A DNA stretch of 64,000 bases, taken from the NCBI RefSeq assembly GCF_021018895.1, contig NC_079375.1:4178560-4242559 (forward strand). Direction: 5' to 3'. Below are positions 14,418 through 23,674 of this stretch, piece by piece. The number at the start of each line of letters is the position of its first letter. Position 1 is the first letter of the stretch. Under the pieces are notes generated by a model. It was not told the origin of the DNA, searched no databases, and was given only the letters and a program-made list of their open reading frames with translations. Both the position numbers and the translations under genes were made by a program. The DNA comes from Seriola aureovittata. Its lineage: Eukaryota > Chordata > Actinopteri > Carangiformes > Carangidae.

Positions 14418-14448
14418 ATATCTTTTTGTTTCTTTGTGAGTGTGTATA

Positions 14449-14488
<40 letters not shown>

Positions 14489-17400
14489 TGTGTGGGTGTG
14501 TGTGGGTGTGTGAAGTGTCCCGTGGTGGTGGTGCTGCTGTAGCAGAACGAGCTCCTGGGTCTTTAATTCCAGATCAAAGGGTCAGTCGGGCATCAGGGGC
14601 CTTTTCCCAGGCTGTCACACTGTGATCAGGGGCCCCGGGGCCTCTCTTCAGCACCCAGGGGCCCGGGGAGGAAAGGGGTGGGGCTGGGTGGGAGTTGAAT
14701 CTCAGATTTACTTTCTCAACATTGTTTTTATTTTATTTTTTTTCCTTTGAGTTTCTAATTCTCATCCAGCCAGTTCCAAAATGGAGAATCCATTTAGAAA
14801 AAAATCAAAAATGAAAAATGTCTGACAACAGAAACACAAGTGAAACTCAGTGGAGGTAATGATGCACAGCAGGAGGAGACTGAACACAGATGTAACCAGC
14901 TGATGATGGCAGTGATGCAAGTATTTCAGTGTGGAGGGGCAACTTTCAGAAACAGACCTGAAAACACAGATTGATCCACCTCAGTGTGACGCACTGATCA
15001 TAGTTTTAGTAGATCATAGAGTTGAGTCTTTGGCTTGACATTTAGTGAAGATTGGAAATCTTAACTGGCTCCATTTTTGGAAACTGAGGCCAAGTCTGAG
15101 AAGAAGAAGTAGTCTGAGATTTAAACAGTATTTCATTAATTATCTCTTTGTTAATGACGTAGGAATCAGTCTGAGGTCAGGGTTTAGTAAATAGAGCTGG
15201 GTGTCTGTACTGATGCCATATCAATTTCATCAAATCTGTTTGAACAAAAATAAAATTACAATAAATATGACGGTACAAATTTTTGTTTGAGTAAAGAGAC
15301 CAAGCTTAAAAAAAGTAAATAAACAGCCAATCACCAGCTTTGGTCTGAGCATGCTGCATTCTGATTGGCTCACTGACGCTGATGAGATTTACACTTTTAC
15401 TCCTCAGGTATCGAATGACGAGACATTTTTCCATCCTCAATAGTATCAAACCGGTTGGGTCGGTCCATAAAAGTATCACAGTTCAATACCCAGCAAAGTG
15501 AGTGTTCAGCAACACATCAGTGTGTGACATAAATAAATGGGATGGTTTTGACAGTCCTCTGTATGAGGTTTAAACCTGGAGTGTTGTGGAATCTGCTAAT
15601 CTGTAATCCTTCAAGTTAAAACATGAAAGCCATGAGTTAGAAAAATCCAGTGACGCCGTGAGACCTTTGGGAGTCGGCTGTTTTCTTTCTCTTTGCTCTG
15701 TTAGTGTCAGTGTGCATCATTTTTGATTTGCTCTTCCATTCCCTTGATATCTGCTCAGTAAAGTGATGATGATGATGAAGATGATCAAGTAATTACTGCA
15801 CTCGATACGTATTTGAGGTATATGTATTTAACTTGTCCCTTTTCTGCTGCATTATAATCCTACTCCTGCACAGGGAAATCTCTTGTAGTGATTTGGAAAT
15901 ATATTTTGAACAAAACCTTTGATCATTTGAAAAAATGAAAACTTAGCTCTTACTTCACCTGATACAATTAAATGCTACAGTTATCAATAATAATAATCCA
16001 ATGATACAAGGACAGAAATCAAAGATATTTTCATGGCAATGCTGAATCAATGCCATCGTTACAGTTTGTATTTCTCAACTGCTCATATCTTACATATCTT
16101 GGTGAGGGTGTTTCAACATCAAGCAAGAAGAGGCTGTGGTGATGAAGATGTGCTCTACGTCAGAGCATTAGTTGCCGCAACTTATTAAAATCTCTTCCTG
16201 TAATCGTGTGTCGTACATCTTCCCATCCTGCCTCCGTTTGACTCCTTCACCCATAAGTCAGGCCGATAGTAGCCTCATCAGTCGGCTACCAATAACACAT
16301 CCTGTTAATGCCGCAACACTCTGCTGATAATACGTCTCCACTTTAACTAAAGGGGACTGCAGTTCCATGAATTTTCACCACACACTCCATGATACAACTT
16401 AAAAGCATCTTCCTTTAGACCCTCCACGTCTGTGTCCTTCAAACCAAAACTAAAATGTAAGATTTGTCTCCGAGGCGATGTTCTTGACAAATCTCCTTTA
16501 GAGAAACAGGCCGGTTTTCCCTCCACTACATCTCTGCTCTCAGCTCTCTATCCCCCCTCATTCTGGGGGAGTTTTTGTCTGTCCTGAGAAGCTGGAGCCC
16601 CCCAGGTTTAGCGGGCTTCCTCCATCCTGATCAAAGACACTTTCCACCTCCTCCTCCTCCTCCTCCTCCTCTTCTTCCACCCTCTCAGACACAGAATCGC
16701 TCCTGTTTCCCTTCCCCTCCCTCCTTCCCTCTTCCTCTCCCCCCCCCTCGCCCTCTCCATTCCCACTCTTTTTCTCGTAAGGAATGAATTGTAAATTCGT
16801 CGGAGAATTATGGCGGTGTTGCAGGGTTGAGGAGGTATTGCTATGGTTCTCACGATTTTAGTTTTTTTTTTTTTTTCTCCTCCTTCTTCTTTTCCAAAAG
16901 GCACCCCCACCCATTTCCCTCCTCTCTCTAATGTCACCCCCTTCTCACAGCACCACCACCACCACCCATCTCTTCATCTTAAGACCTGAATGAAACCCAT
17001 CGAGTGCTGGAAAGCTTTTCACCATCCCACATTTTTTTTTTTTTTTTTTCCCAGGTCCAGCTGGTGAGCTTGGCCCTCGGCTTCAGCTTTCGTGGGTCTT
17101 TCACGGCCTCCTCAAGGGCCTTGTCTTTCTTTTTTCATCTTTCTCTCCTCCTTCTCCTCCTCCTCTTATAGCCCCCCCCCACCCTTCTCAGTCCTACTCC
17201 TGACCTCCACCCTGAAGCGAGGCTCTTGCATAGGAGGGAAGCTCAAAATGAGGCTGGGGTTTTTTTTTTTTTTTCATGCTTCTACCATCTCCTTTTAGGG
17301 AGAGTTTTGCAAGGAGGCGGGTTTTTTTTCTTAATGTCGTCCATTTTGAGGTTTATCAGAACCTGCACAATAGCCCTCGGCTTGTTAAGTCCCCTCCACC

Positions 17401-19462
17401 CTCCAAAAAAAAAAAGAAAAAGAAAAACTGAAGCTGTGAGTAGTGTGTTGCAGCTTCTCTGACTAGAATGGAGCTTATTGTGTTGTGAAAAGGGAAAAAA
17501 AGCTCACAAAACCTGTGAAACAGAAAGGGAAAACGGTGTGAATGAGCAGTTCTCCCACCATTCATTTTCCTCTTCATGCAGGCGAGGAGAAGCAGTGTTA
17601 TTATGTGTCACAATAAGAAGAAAGTAACGAGGATTCTTGCGCTTTTTGTTTCTTCAGAATTTGGACAGAGGAGGAGGAGGGAGAAGAAAACGATTAGAAA
17701 GACAATAAATTAAAATGTTTTTTCTTTCTCTTGTTCTTTTTGAATTTAATCGTTGCTCCCTGTCTCTTTTCTCTCTGTTTCCTTTAGACGTCTTCATTTC
17801 CCCCTCAACGTCTATTTTTTTTTACCCTCTGTTTTCAAATCATCTCTTTCTCCTTGTTTCTCTGTCTGTGTGCCTGCTCTATTTTCAGCTAATGGCTGAG
17901 AAGCTGCAGCTATTAATTCTGCTCTTCTGACATTATAAAGTGACATAAGGTCCATTTGAGCTCAAAAGGAAAAAACATGATTTTAAAAAGAAAAGATGTG
18001 CTTGCAAAGAGACATTTGTCTGAGAAAAGAGAAAAACCGCCCACAGTTTAGATTGACAGTGACAAAAACAACCTTTTTAACACCTTTATTTTTTATATAC
18101 TGTAAGTTCATTAAGATCATTCAACCCTAGATCTTCATCATCATCTAATTTATTTACTTTAATATATATCTACAATATTAATGAATCAACATCATCAATG
18201 AAACTTATGGAATTATGCATCAACTCCTCCAACCGGACCTCAGTTGCCATGGTTACAATAATAAACGGTCATGGCTTGGTTAGGTTTAGGAAAAGATTGT
18301 GATTTGGGTTAAAATAAGTACTTCCTCAACATAAGACAATCTTTGTTGTCATGGTTACATTAATAACAATGTGGTTAACTTAATTGAACAGATAATAGAA
18401 ACAACATAAACTGCTACTTTCACATGGGAATCAAACCCCGCTCTCCTGTGTCATATTCATCCACCACCACCTCCTCCTGATGTGGACTTTGTCTCTTTAT
18501 ACTACATCACCGCACTTTGCCCCTGTCATAATTACTACGACCACTAGATGTCGCCTAGCAACATAACGTAACTATGAGTCATAATAACCTGTTGCACGGA
18601 CGACCTATGGGCTCGTATTTTTTTTTTTACAGGACAGTCTGGAGACTTGAGCCTAAATGCTGGAATAACCTGCAATAACTGGATGCTAATATTGTGAAAT
18701 TTTTTAGGCAGTTGCATATTTATACATCCAGTTATGGCACAACATTATCATTCATGAAGTTGTGTTTCTGTTCACCTTTCAAGTCCAGTATTTATTCTCA
18801 TTTGGCTTTGTGTTTGGTGTCTACCAGCTTCTGAGGCAAATAGCTGCTAAATGCTCTGCTATGGATGTCAACAGCTAAACAACATGGACTCGCTATAAAG
18901 CTCCATAAAGCGGAGAGGATAATGCTCTGTGAGCATTTCCACATTGTCATTTAATATAAAAACAAATTATAGCCACTTTACAAACCCAGCGATCAAGTCT
19001 CAGGTTTGGTAAAAACTTGAGAAAAGAAATAAGATCACGTCAAACAGACACGTTTCTCTGTGCTCATCCCCAAAAGTATCATCATGTAATTGTAATATAT
19101 CACAATGTATAGTAATCTCAGCAGTGCTCGGCCAGAGGTCATTGAGCCGACTGCCGGCAGCCACGCTGCTGTCAGCTGTGGGGCACGGTGCCAGTCTGGC
19201 ACGCGCACAGGGGCCACACCACACACAAGCAGGCATGTCAGATTTTGGCAGGGGCTGATAGAGCTGTGGTGGGCAACGTCCATGAGCTCAAAAGCTACAG
19301 GACGACCGTCAAAGAGCGACAAGGGGCTTTGAGATCAGCTCGGTTTCTTTTAGAAAATGCTACAAACGCGCGGCTCTGTGATTTCCTCTTTAACAGTTTC
19401 TTTTCACTCTTTATCTTTTCTTCATTCTGACAACAAAACACCACCACCTAGCTGTTTGTGGA

Positions 19463-19511
<49 letters not shown>

Positions 19512-19643
19512 TGTTTGTTTGTGCAAAGAGCATGAATGTAATCGCCTTTTGCCGTTCTAAAGGGAGTCGGTATAAAACACCAGATTGACAGATGTTAGCT
19601 GGATTAACTTGGTCACCCTTTGAATACTGTCCAACACCATTTA

Positions 19644-19689
<46 letters not shown>

Positions 19690-22600
19690 TAGGTGCCAAG
19701 GAAATTGATATCGCAGCTACTCTGGAGCACCTTCGGGACCAGAGGCCAGGAATGGTCCAGACCAAGGTAACACAGTAACACACACCTGAATCCTGTTTGT
19801 TCATGTGGATAAATTAAGATTTACATTTTAAAGATCCTGTCGACACATTATTTACCATAGAGTAGTGTGTGCTGCTTTAGGGTGAATGGATTGGATAAAG
19901 TGTGTGATGTAGCATCACTCAGTGTTAGGGTTGGTATAGGTTGCTAGGAGAGAGGAGGTAAACATCAGTCTGTGGTGTTGAAGTTAGACACACTGAAGAC
20001 CAGCACATCCACACTTTGAGAACCAGTACTGGGGGTAAAGGTGCAGTCACTGGAGCACAGGTCTCTGTGAACATTCACCTCGTGTCTCATCTGAAGCCCA
20101 TGCAGCTCCAGCACTGCTCAGTATTTATTTATCTTCCCCACTGACCTGTGACGTCACATCCTTTTGGTTTTCACTAAAGGCTAATGAGAACCTTAACATG
20201 GTATATTGCGCTACTGTAATCTCATTACTTTCCCAAATCATTAGATTATTGACTTTGCAGGTACTGTCCTTGTGCAACCGTCATGTTGTTACATTACTAA
20301 CTTCCTCAGTGCTTTTTGGCTTTGGCACAAAACATAGGCAGTGGTCGTTTTAAGCAGCTCCGTCAAAAGACCAGACAGTAAATAGATTCTGATCACTTAG
20401 TTAACAACCAGGAAGTCCCTCCGAGGAAGTGAACGGTGTGATCCAAATCATAATTAAAGCTTCTGAGGAAAGTAGCATAAGAATGATAAAATAAACCTTG
20501 AGGATAAGCATTCAGTTAAAAAAGAAATGGGAGAAGGAAATTACAGAAGACGATTGGCGAAACATGCGGGAGATCCATCACATGGAGGAAATTCTCCTGA
20601 AAAAACAGCTTCATCACAACAGAGGTGAAAAGCAAGCAGTTAAACCGAGAGCAGAAATTTTGGACAGAGTGTGGATCATTTGATATAGATCACACATGTC
20701 TTTTGGAGATCACAAAATGCTGTGTGAAGTATTTCAATAAATAATAATATAAGATCCCTATGAGTTGCATGGTACTTTACCTTTGTAATTTCACTGAACG
20801 TCATTTAACAGGAAGCGACAGATATCAGGTTAAATACTGTTAGTAGCAAGTAAAAAGCTATTATAAGGAAGTGGAGAAGGGCAGAACCACCAACAAAGGA
20901 CCAATGGCTGACATTTAGGGCTCCACAATGAATTGAAATATAATCGAAATCGCAATATGGCCAAGTGCAATATGCAAATTGCAGGAGCTGCAATTATTTT
21001 AGGTAAAATGTGTCACAACATTGTTGTGCATTGTTAGCACCATAAGCAGTGTGGTGCTACACAGACGCCCAGACCTACAAATCATATTCTCCAGACGTAT
21101 GTTTGTATGATACAAGAATTTTTTTCAGTGAAAGTCAAATGCAAAAACATTCATTCCAACTGAAATTGCAATATCGCAATATCTGCAATACGATTTGTTT
21201 TTTTTGCATATCATGCAGCCCTCACTGACAGTTATTTTTCTCATGGATAAACTGACATATTTCATTGAGAGTACAAAAATCTAAATTAGGTGAAAAATTT
21301 AGAAAATGGACAATATACAAAAGTCAAAGTGGCGACGTCAACAGAGCTGAATGAGTATCTAACCACGGTTTGGTCTGTGTTGCTCACACTATTTGGTGTT
21401 GTTGGTTTGTGATAAATAATTAAAGATTTAAGTGGAAAAAAAGGAATGAAGTTAAAAAAGAAAAAGAAAACGGAACAAATGATTAATGACACATTACATC
21501 AGGGGAACAACTGCCGTGTAATCTACAGCACGTTCATTTAAAACAGCTGACATCTGATCATCAGGCCTCATCACTGGCTTTACTGAAGATGGCGGCTCTG
21601 TCGGGGAAGTTTGGAAAGAAAGTTAGTTTGAGAGATCGTCTCCACAGTCACAAATGTCACCTTGTCCTTCGTGAATCTGATATTTAGCCGCTGACAGTCG
21701 CCGGGATCAAACCTGCGACCTTCACGTCCAAGTACAGTCTCTCTAACAATCAAACACACCTCCATTAAAACTGTATTTTATCTCAAAGTCTGGGCTTAGC
21801 TGGTGTTCTTTGTGCCCCTGTTGTGAGATAGGATGGATCAATTGATTTCTGAAAAGAAATTTAGCGGGGATTACAGTCAGGCTCGGCCTGATCACGGAGG
21901 AATATGTATAGAATTCAAATGGATGGTGATAATCTGTGCTAACACCTGCTCCCAGTGGCAGCCTCGCAGTTCTGCTCAACAGAATGATAAATTTTTTTAT
22001 TTTTAATATATTGTTTTAATTATTTGACGAGTGAATAATATAGATAACAAAAGTTAAATACACATTTGATCTTGTTTTAAAGACAGAAAGATTTTAAGTC
22101 TGTTGGAATAATATATATATATATATACACATACTGTAATTCACACCTCTATACAGCCTCAGCAGGATGACACCCGGACCAGTCTGGAAACTTCAATTAC
22201 CAGCTGATCTCTGAACATAATTAGAAAGAAAAGCCAGGATGTGTAGAAAACATTGTCCGTATCGATCCAGGCTTTATTAAACCATGTATCCTAAGCAAAC
22301 AGCTGTCACGGCGCTCCCCTGGCGTCCCCTCTCACATTGATTCCCCCCGTGGTCCTGAGTCGCAGCGTCAGCACTGAGGAGGATGAAGGAAGATGTTGTT
22401 TGTTCCTTTAACCTTCCACTTTCTGTAAACTAAATGTTAAGCATGTGTAGGTTGTCTGACCGTGACTAAATCTGACCTCGAAATATTTCAAATTTAAGGA
22501 TTATAAGTGCCACTAATGTTTAACACAAAGGTGTTTTAATGCAAATCACACGATATACTGCTGTTTTTGCATCTTAGCTAAATTACATCAACTTTAAATC

Positions 22601-23674
22601 AAAACATTGATTTAATTATTTTTTTCTAGAAATATATGCGGTGGCGGTTGAGATCAGTGTTTTCAGCCCTGATTAGTGTCTGCAGTCTTAATCTCAGGTT
22701 GCAGGATATACAACCCCACCAGCTCAACCTGGATTAGGGCAGACTGTGTGTATCCTGACAGCGAAAAAAAACCCCCACTAAGAAGTCCTGCCTCTTTTTG
22801 ACGCCCCCGCCCACATGCGTACCTTCGCATACTTGCAGGCTAACTCCACACTGCTATGTTTTAGTTTTAAAATGAGTTTCTTTTGCTACGTTTACTCCTG
22901 GCGTCCACACTACTCCGGAGGACTCGAGCGCCTAAAACAGAGACTGCTGGAAACTCTGCTGGACGCATTTTAGTTTGGAAACTCTGGGGCTGAGTTGTAG
23001 ACTTTGGAAACGATGACGTAGACATCCATGGTCTCTCCTGATTGGGTCCTATCAGCCTCAACTACCAGGTGAAAGCAACATGGATAATAAAATATAAGTG
23101 TTACTGACCTTGTTGTCTTTGCTAGCAGCTGTATTTTAACGCTACAATTGCCGTTTTAATATCAAAACATATTAGTGTGGATGTAGCCTTTTTTTCAGGT
23201 CTGGACAAGGCCCTTTATTCCCAGTGAAGATGAATCATAATGCTACAGCATACAATGATATTTTAGACGATAATATATTTCCAACTTTGTGTGAGTAGTT
23301 TGTGTTTGGCCCTTTCCCGTTTCAACATGGCGCTGCCCTCGTGCACAAAGCCAGGCCCGTGAAGACAAACCGTGTTCCCAGTTTACTGTGTTAAAGGAAG
23401 CAGGATTCTGCAGGACTTTGTTAAGCAGCCAAATCTGATATTCCAGGTTGTTGTTTGTGCTGGAACACCAGGTTCATCATCTTGCCAAAGGCCTCTTTGG
23501 CAGCACACATGTGTTTCAATACTTTTAACTTTCCCTGTCTCTTTCCCTGTCTCTCTCTCTCTCTCTCTCTCTCTTTTGTTTTGTTTCTTTGTCTGCTTTC
23601 AGGATCAGTTTGAGTTTGCGTTGACGGCCGTTGCGGAGGAGGTGAACGCCATTCTGAAAGTTCTTCCACAGTAG
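953..23674 (+). CDS. ptprn2: ptprn2, last six exons (IA-2beta/phogrin, PTP-like domain)
   Basis: Joined exons 953-1072, 1593-1759, 7683-7736, 12870-12934, 19693-19766 and 23603-23674 stay in frame (549 coding bases, 183 residues) and end at TAG. The product is the C-terminal part of the single cytoplasmic PTP-like domain of a dense-core-vesicle membrane protein of neurons and endocrine cells that acts in vesicle biogenesis and regulated hormone secretion. The signature reads [12 protein letters not shown]: Asp replaces the usual Ala after HCS, a hallmark of the IA-2 family that removes normal tyrosine phosphatase activity. The WPD-loop position reads [22 protein letters not shown] and [13 protein letters not shown] follow PTPRN2 rather than PTPRN, and mir-153 in the intron agrees. 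Upstream exons (signal peptide, luminal domain, membrane segment) lie outside the window. Introns are about 0.5, 5.9, 5.1, 6.8 and 3.8 kb. Confidence 0.95.
1073..1592 (+). other. ptprn2 intron, 520 bp
   Basis: Short GT-AG intron between the first and second exons. Nothing else recognisable. Confidence 0.85.
1593..1759 (+). CDS. ptprn2: ptprn2 exon (2nd in window)
   Basis: 167 bp, starts [20 protein letters not shown] and ends LLDFR with two bases of a split Arg codon; donor GTAGGG. It contains [16 protein letters not shown], where active phosphatases carry the WPD loop. Here the Pro and Asp are Leu and Asn, so the general acid is absent. Confidence 0.95.
3567..3653 (+). ncRNA. mir153: mir-153 precursor hairpin (PTPRN2-hosted)
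   Basis: An 87-nt hairpin in the intron between the second and third ptprn2 exons, same strand as the host. The 5p arm is at 3581-3602 (begins TCATTTTTGTGATG) and the 3p arm at 3619-3640 (begins TTGCATAGTCACAAAAG). The seed TGCATAG is intact and the arms pair across a short loop containing AGTAATATAAG. The loop resembles the vertebrate copy hosted by PTPRN2 (mir-153-2 type) rather than the PTPRN copy. It is a nervous-system microRNA reported to act on vesicle-release genes, and is probably processed from the ptprn2 primary transcript. Fish have several mir-153 paralogues, so the letter suffix is not assigned. Confidence 0.95.
5301..5334 (+). repeat. (CT)17 microsatellite
   Basis: Uninterrupted CT dinucleotides, followed from 5372 by a C-rich run with several CCC/CCCC blocks that could form a G-quadruplex on the opposite strand. 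Confidence 0.95.
6181..6225 (+). repeat. (CA)n microsatellite
   Basis: About 22 uninterrupted CA units. Confidence 0.97.
7683..7736 (+). CDS. ptprn2: ptprn2 exon (3rd in window)
   Basis: 54 bp, acceptor TTTTTTACAG, encodes [17 protein letters not shown] and the first two bases (AG) of the next Ser codon. The exon ends inside the PTP signature just after the catalytic-position Cys. The donor is GCAAGT, a GC donor with otherwise optimal CAG/GCAAGT consensus. Joining here restores HCSDGAG; reading through gives HCR followed by unrelated sequence. Confidence 0.93.
7737..7742 (+). other. Non-canonical GC 5' splice site
   Basis: The intron after the third exon begins GCAAGT. The nearest GT, at 7741, would add four bases and break the frame, so the GC donor is the only junction seen that restores the conserved Ser-Asp codons with the next exon. 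Confidence 0.85.
9278..9540 (+). repeat. Dispersed repeat, partial copy 1
   Basis: Contains ATGGTTACAATAATAAAC, TTGGTTAGGTTTAGG and AGGTTTAGGAAAAGA, shared with the copies at 18246-18645 (+) and 33650-34080 (-). Diverged, with ends unclear. Confidence 0.7.
10649..11307 (+). mobile_element. Non-autonomous TIR element (hAT-like MITE)
   Basis: The left end begins GACTAAATCCACACT; the right end, read on the opposite strand, begins TGGCTACGTTCACACT. A perfect 8-bp direct repeat AAGACAAA flanks it (10641-10648 and 11308-11315), the target-site size of the hAT superfamily. Internal blocks such as CTGACCTTGTTGTCTTTGCT and GGAAACGATGA recur in the element at 22838-23188. No transposase frame is present. 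Confidence 0.7.
11939..12008 (+). repeat. (GT)35 microsatellite
   Basis: Seventy bases of GT with no interruption. (CA)n tracts lie on the same strand nearby (about 11691-11712, 11850-11867 and 12064-12080), so the transcript could fold back through GU/AC pairing. Confidence 0.97.
12767..12824 (+). repeat. (CT)n microsatellite feeding a splice acceptor
   Basis: An almost pure CT tract of about 58 bases, with one CC interruption, followed by more C/T-rich sequence up to CCCTGCAG at 12869. It extends the polypyrimidine tract of the next ptprn2 exon. Confidence 0.9.
12870..12934 (+). CDS. ptprn2: ptprn2 exon (4th in window)
   Basis: 65 bp. The first T completes Ser, then [21 protein letters not shown] and one base of Gly; donor GTGGGT. 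It holds the phosphate-binding loop of the PTP-like domain with Asp in place of the Ala of active phosphatases, while the Arg is kept. Confidence 0.95.
14355..14513 (+). repeat. Two adjacent (TG)n microsatellites
   Basis: Pure TG at 14355-14416 and a second array at 14451-14513 ending in TGTGGG variants, separated by about 35 bases. Confidence 0.95.
16500..17930 (+). repeat. Pyrimidine-rich low-complexity block
   Basis: About 1.4 kb of strongly C/T-biased + strand sequence: (CTC)n at 16646-16672, poly-T at about 16860, 17030-17050 and 17260, and poly-C patches. Open frames here are proline/serine or arginine/glutamate artefacts of composition. Confidence 0.8.
18246..18645 (+). repeat. Dispersed repeat, copy 2 (+)
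   Basis: Runs from CCATGGTTACAATAATAAAC to GACCTATGGGCTCGTATT, poly-T and ACAGGACAGTCT. It aligns over about 400 bases with the reverse complement of 33650-34080, including TAGGTTTAGGAAAAGAT, AAGTACTTCCTCAACAT, AGAAACAACATAAACT and CACATGGGAATCAAAC. No coding capacity. Confidence 0.85.
19645..19692 (+). repeat. (TG)22 microsatellite forming the 3' end of a ptprn2 intron
   Basis: Twenty-two TG units at 19645-19688 followed by ATAG, after which the exon starts at 19693. No pyrimidine run lies between the repeat and the acceptor AG. Confidence 0.95.
19693..19766 (+). CDS. ptprn2: ptprn2 exon (5th in window)
   Basis: 74 bp. GT completes Gly, then [20 protein letters not shown] and VQTK; donor GTAACA. 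Its length is not a multiple of three, so skipping would shift the frame before the C-terminus. The acceptor is the (TG)n-ATAG described at 19645-19692. Confidence 0.95.
20916..21224 (+). mobile_element. hAT-type MITE
   Basis: Ends TAGGGCTCCACAATGA on the left and GCATATCATGCAGCCCTCA on the right (inverted GGGCTGCATGATATGC). Internal GCAATATCGCAATATC motifs are typical of the widespread fish family with AGGGCTGCACGATAT termini. Flanking 8-mers CTGACATT and CTGACAGT match at 7 of 8 positions, consistent with a target-site duplication. Confidence 0.8.
21670..21765 (-). mobile_element. Possible tRNA-derived SINE fragment
   Basis: On the minus strand a B-box-like GGTTTGATCCC is preceded by GTTAGAGAGACTGTACTTGG, the arrangement of a tRNA-like SINE head. 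No A box is convincing, so the call is weak. Confidence 0.35.
22838..23188 (+). mobile_element. Non-autonomous TIR element, short copy
   Basis: Left end GGCTAACTCCACACT; right end, inverted, GGCTACATCCACACT (13 of 15 match). It shares its interior with the element at 10649-11307. No clear target-site duplication is seen. Confidence 0.65.
23216..23372 (+). pseudogene. Tc1/mariner-like transposase fragment, broken
   Basis: From 23239 the + strand reads [19 protein letters not shown], and after a frame change (23308-23358) [17 protein letters not shown]. This resembles the Tc1-family segment with FQHDNAPVHKAR. The Asp expected in the DDE triad position (QHD) is Gly here. Only about 50 codons survive, with an internal stop and frameshift. 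It lies in the last ptprn2 intron. Confidence 0.75.
23603..23674 (+). CDS. ptprn2: ptprn2 terminal coding exon
   Basis: Acceptor CTTTCAG after a CT-rich tract. It encodes [20 protein letters not shown] plus LPQ and stops at TAG 23672-23674. This C-terminal helix is strongly conserved in IA-2 family proteins. A degenerate transposase fragment ends about 230 bp upstream. Confidence 0.96.
   Translation, partial: DQFEFALTAVAEEVNAILKVLPQ

Larger units (their letters stand above)
12935..19692 (+). other. ptprn2 intron, 6.8 kb
   Basis: Holds two (GT)n arrays (14355-14416 and 14451-14513), a block of C/T-rich and poly-T sequence at about 16.5-17.9 kb, a dispersed repeat copy at 18246-18645, and two more (TG)n arrays at 19467-19509 and 19645-19688. 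No further exon is recognisable. Confidence 0.8.
19767..23602 (+). other. ptprn2 intron, 3.8 kb
   Basis: Contains a hAT MITE (20916-21224), a short 32-codon frame starting ATGGCGGCTCTG at 21589, a possible SINE fragment on the minus strand (about 21680-21760), a TIR element (22838-23188) and a Tc1-like transposase remnant (23216-23372). Confidence 0.8.

Noticed and set aside
953..23674. Assignment to ptprn (IA-2) rather than ptprn2
   Set aside because: Residues such as [20 protein letters not shown] and RPGMVQTK, and the loop of the intronic mir-153, follow PTPRN2.
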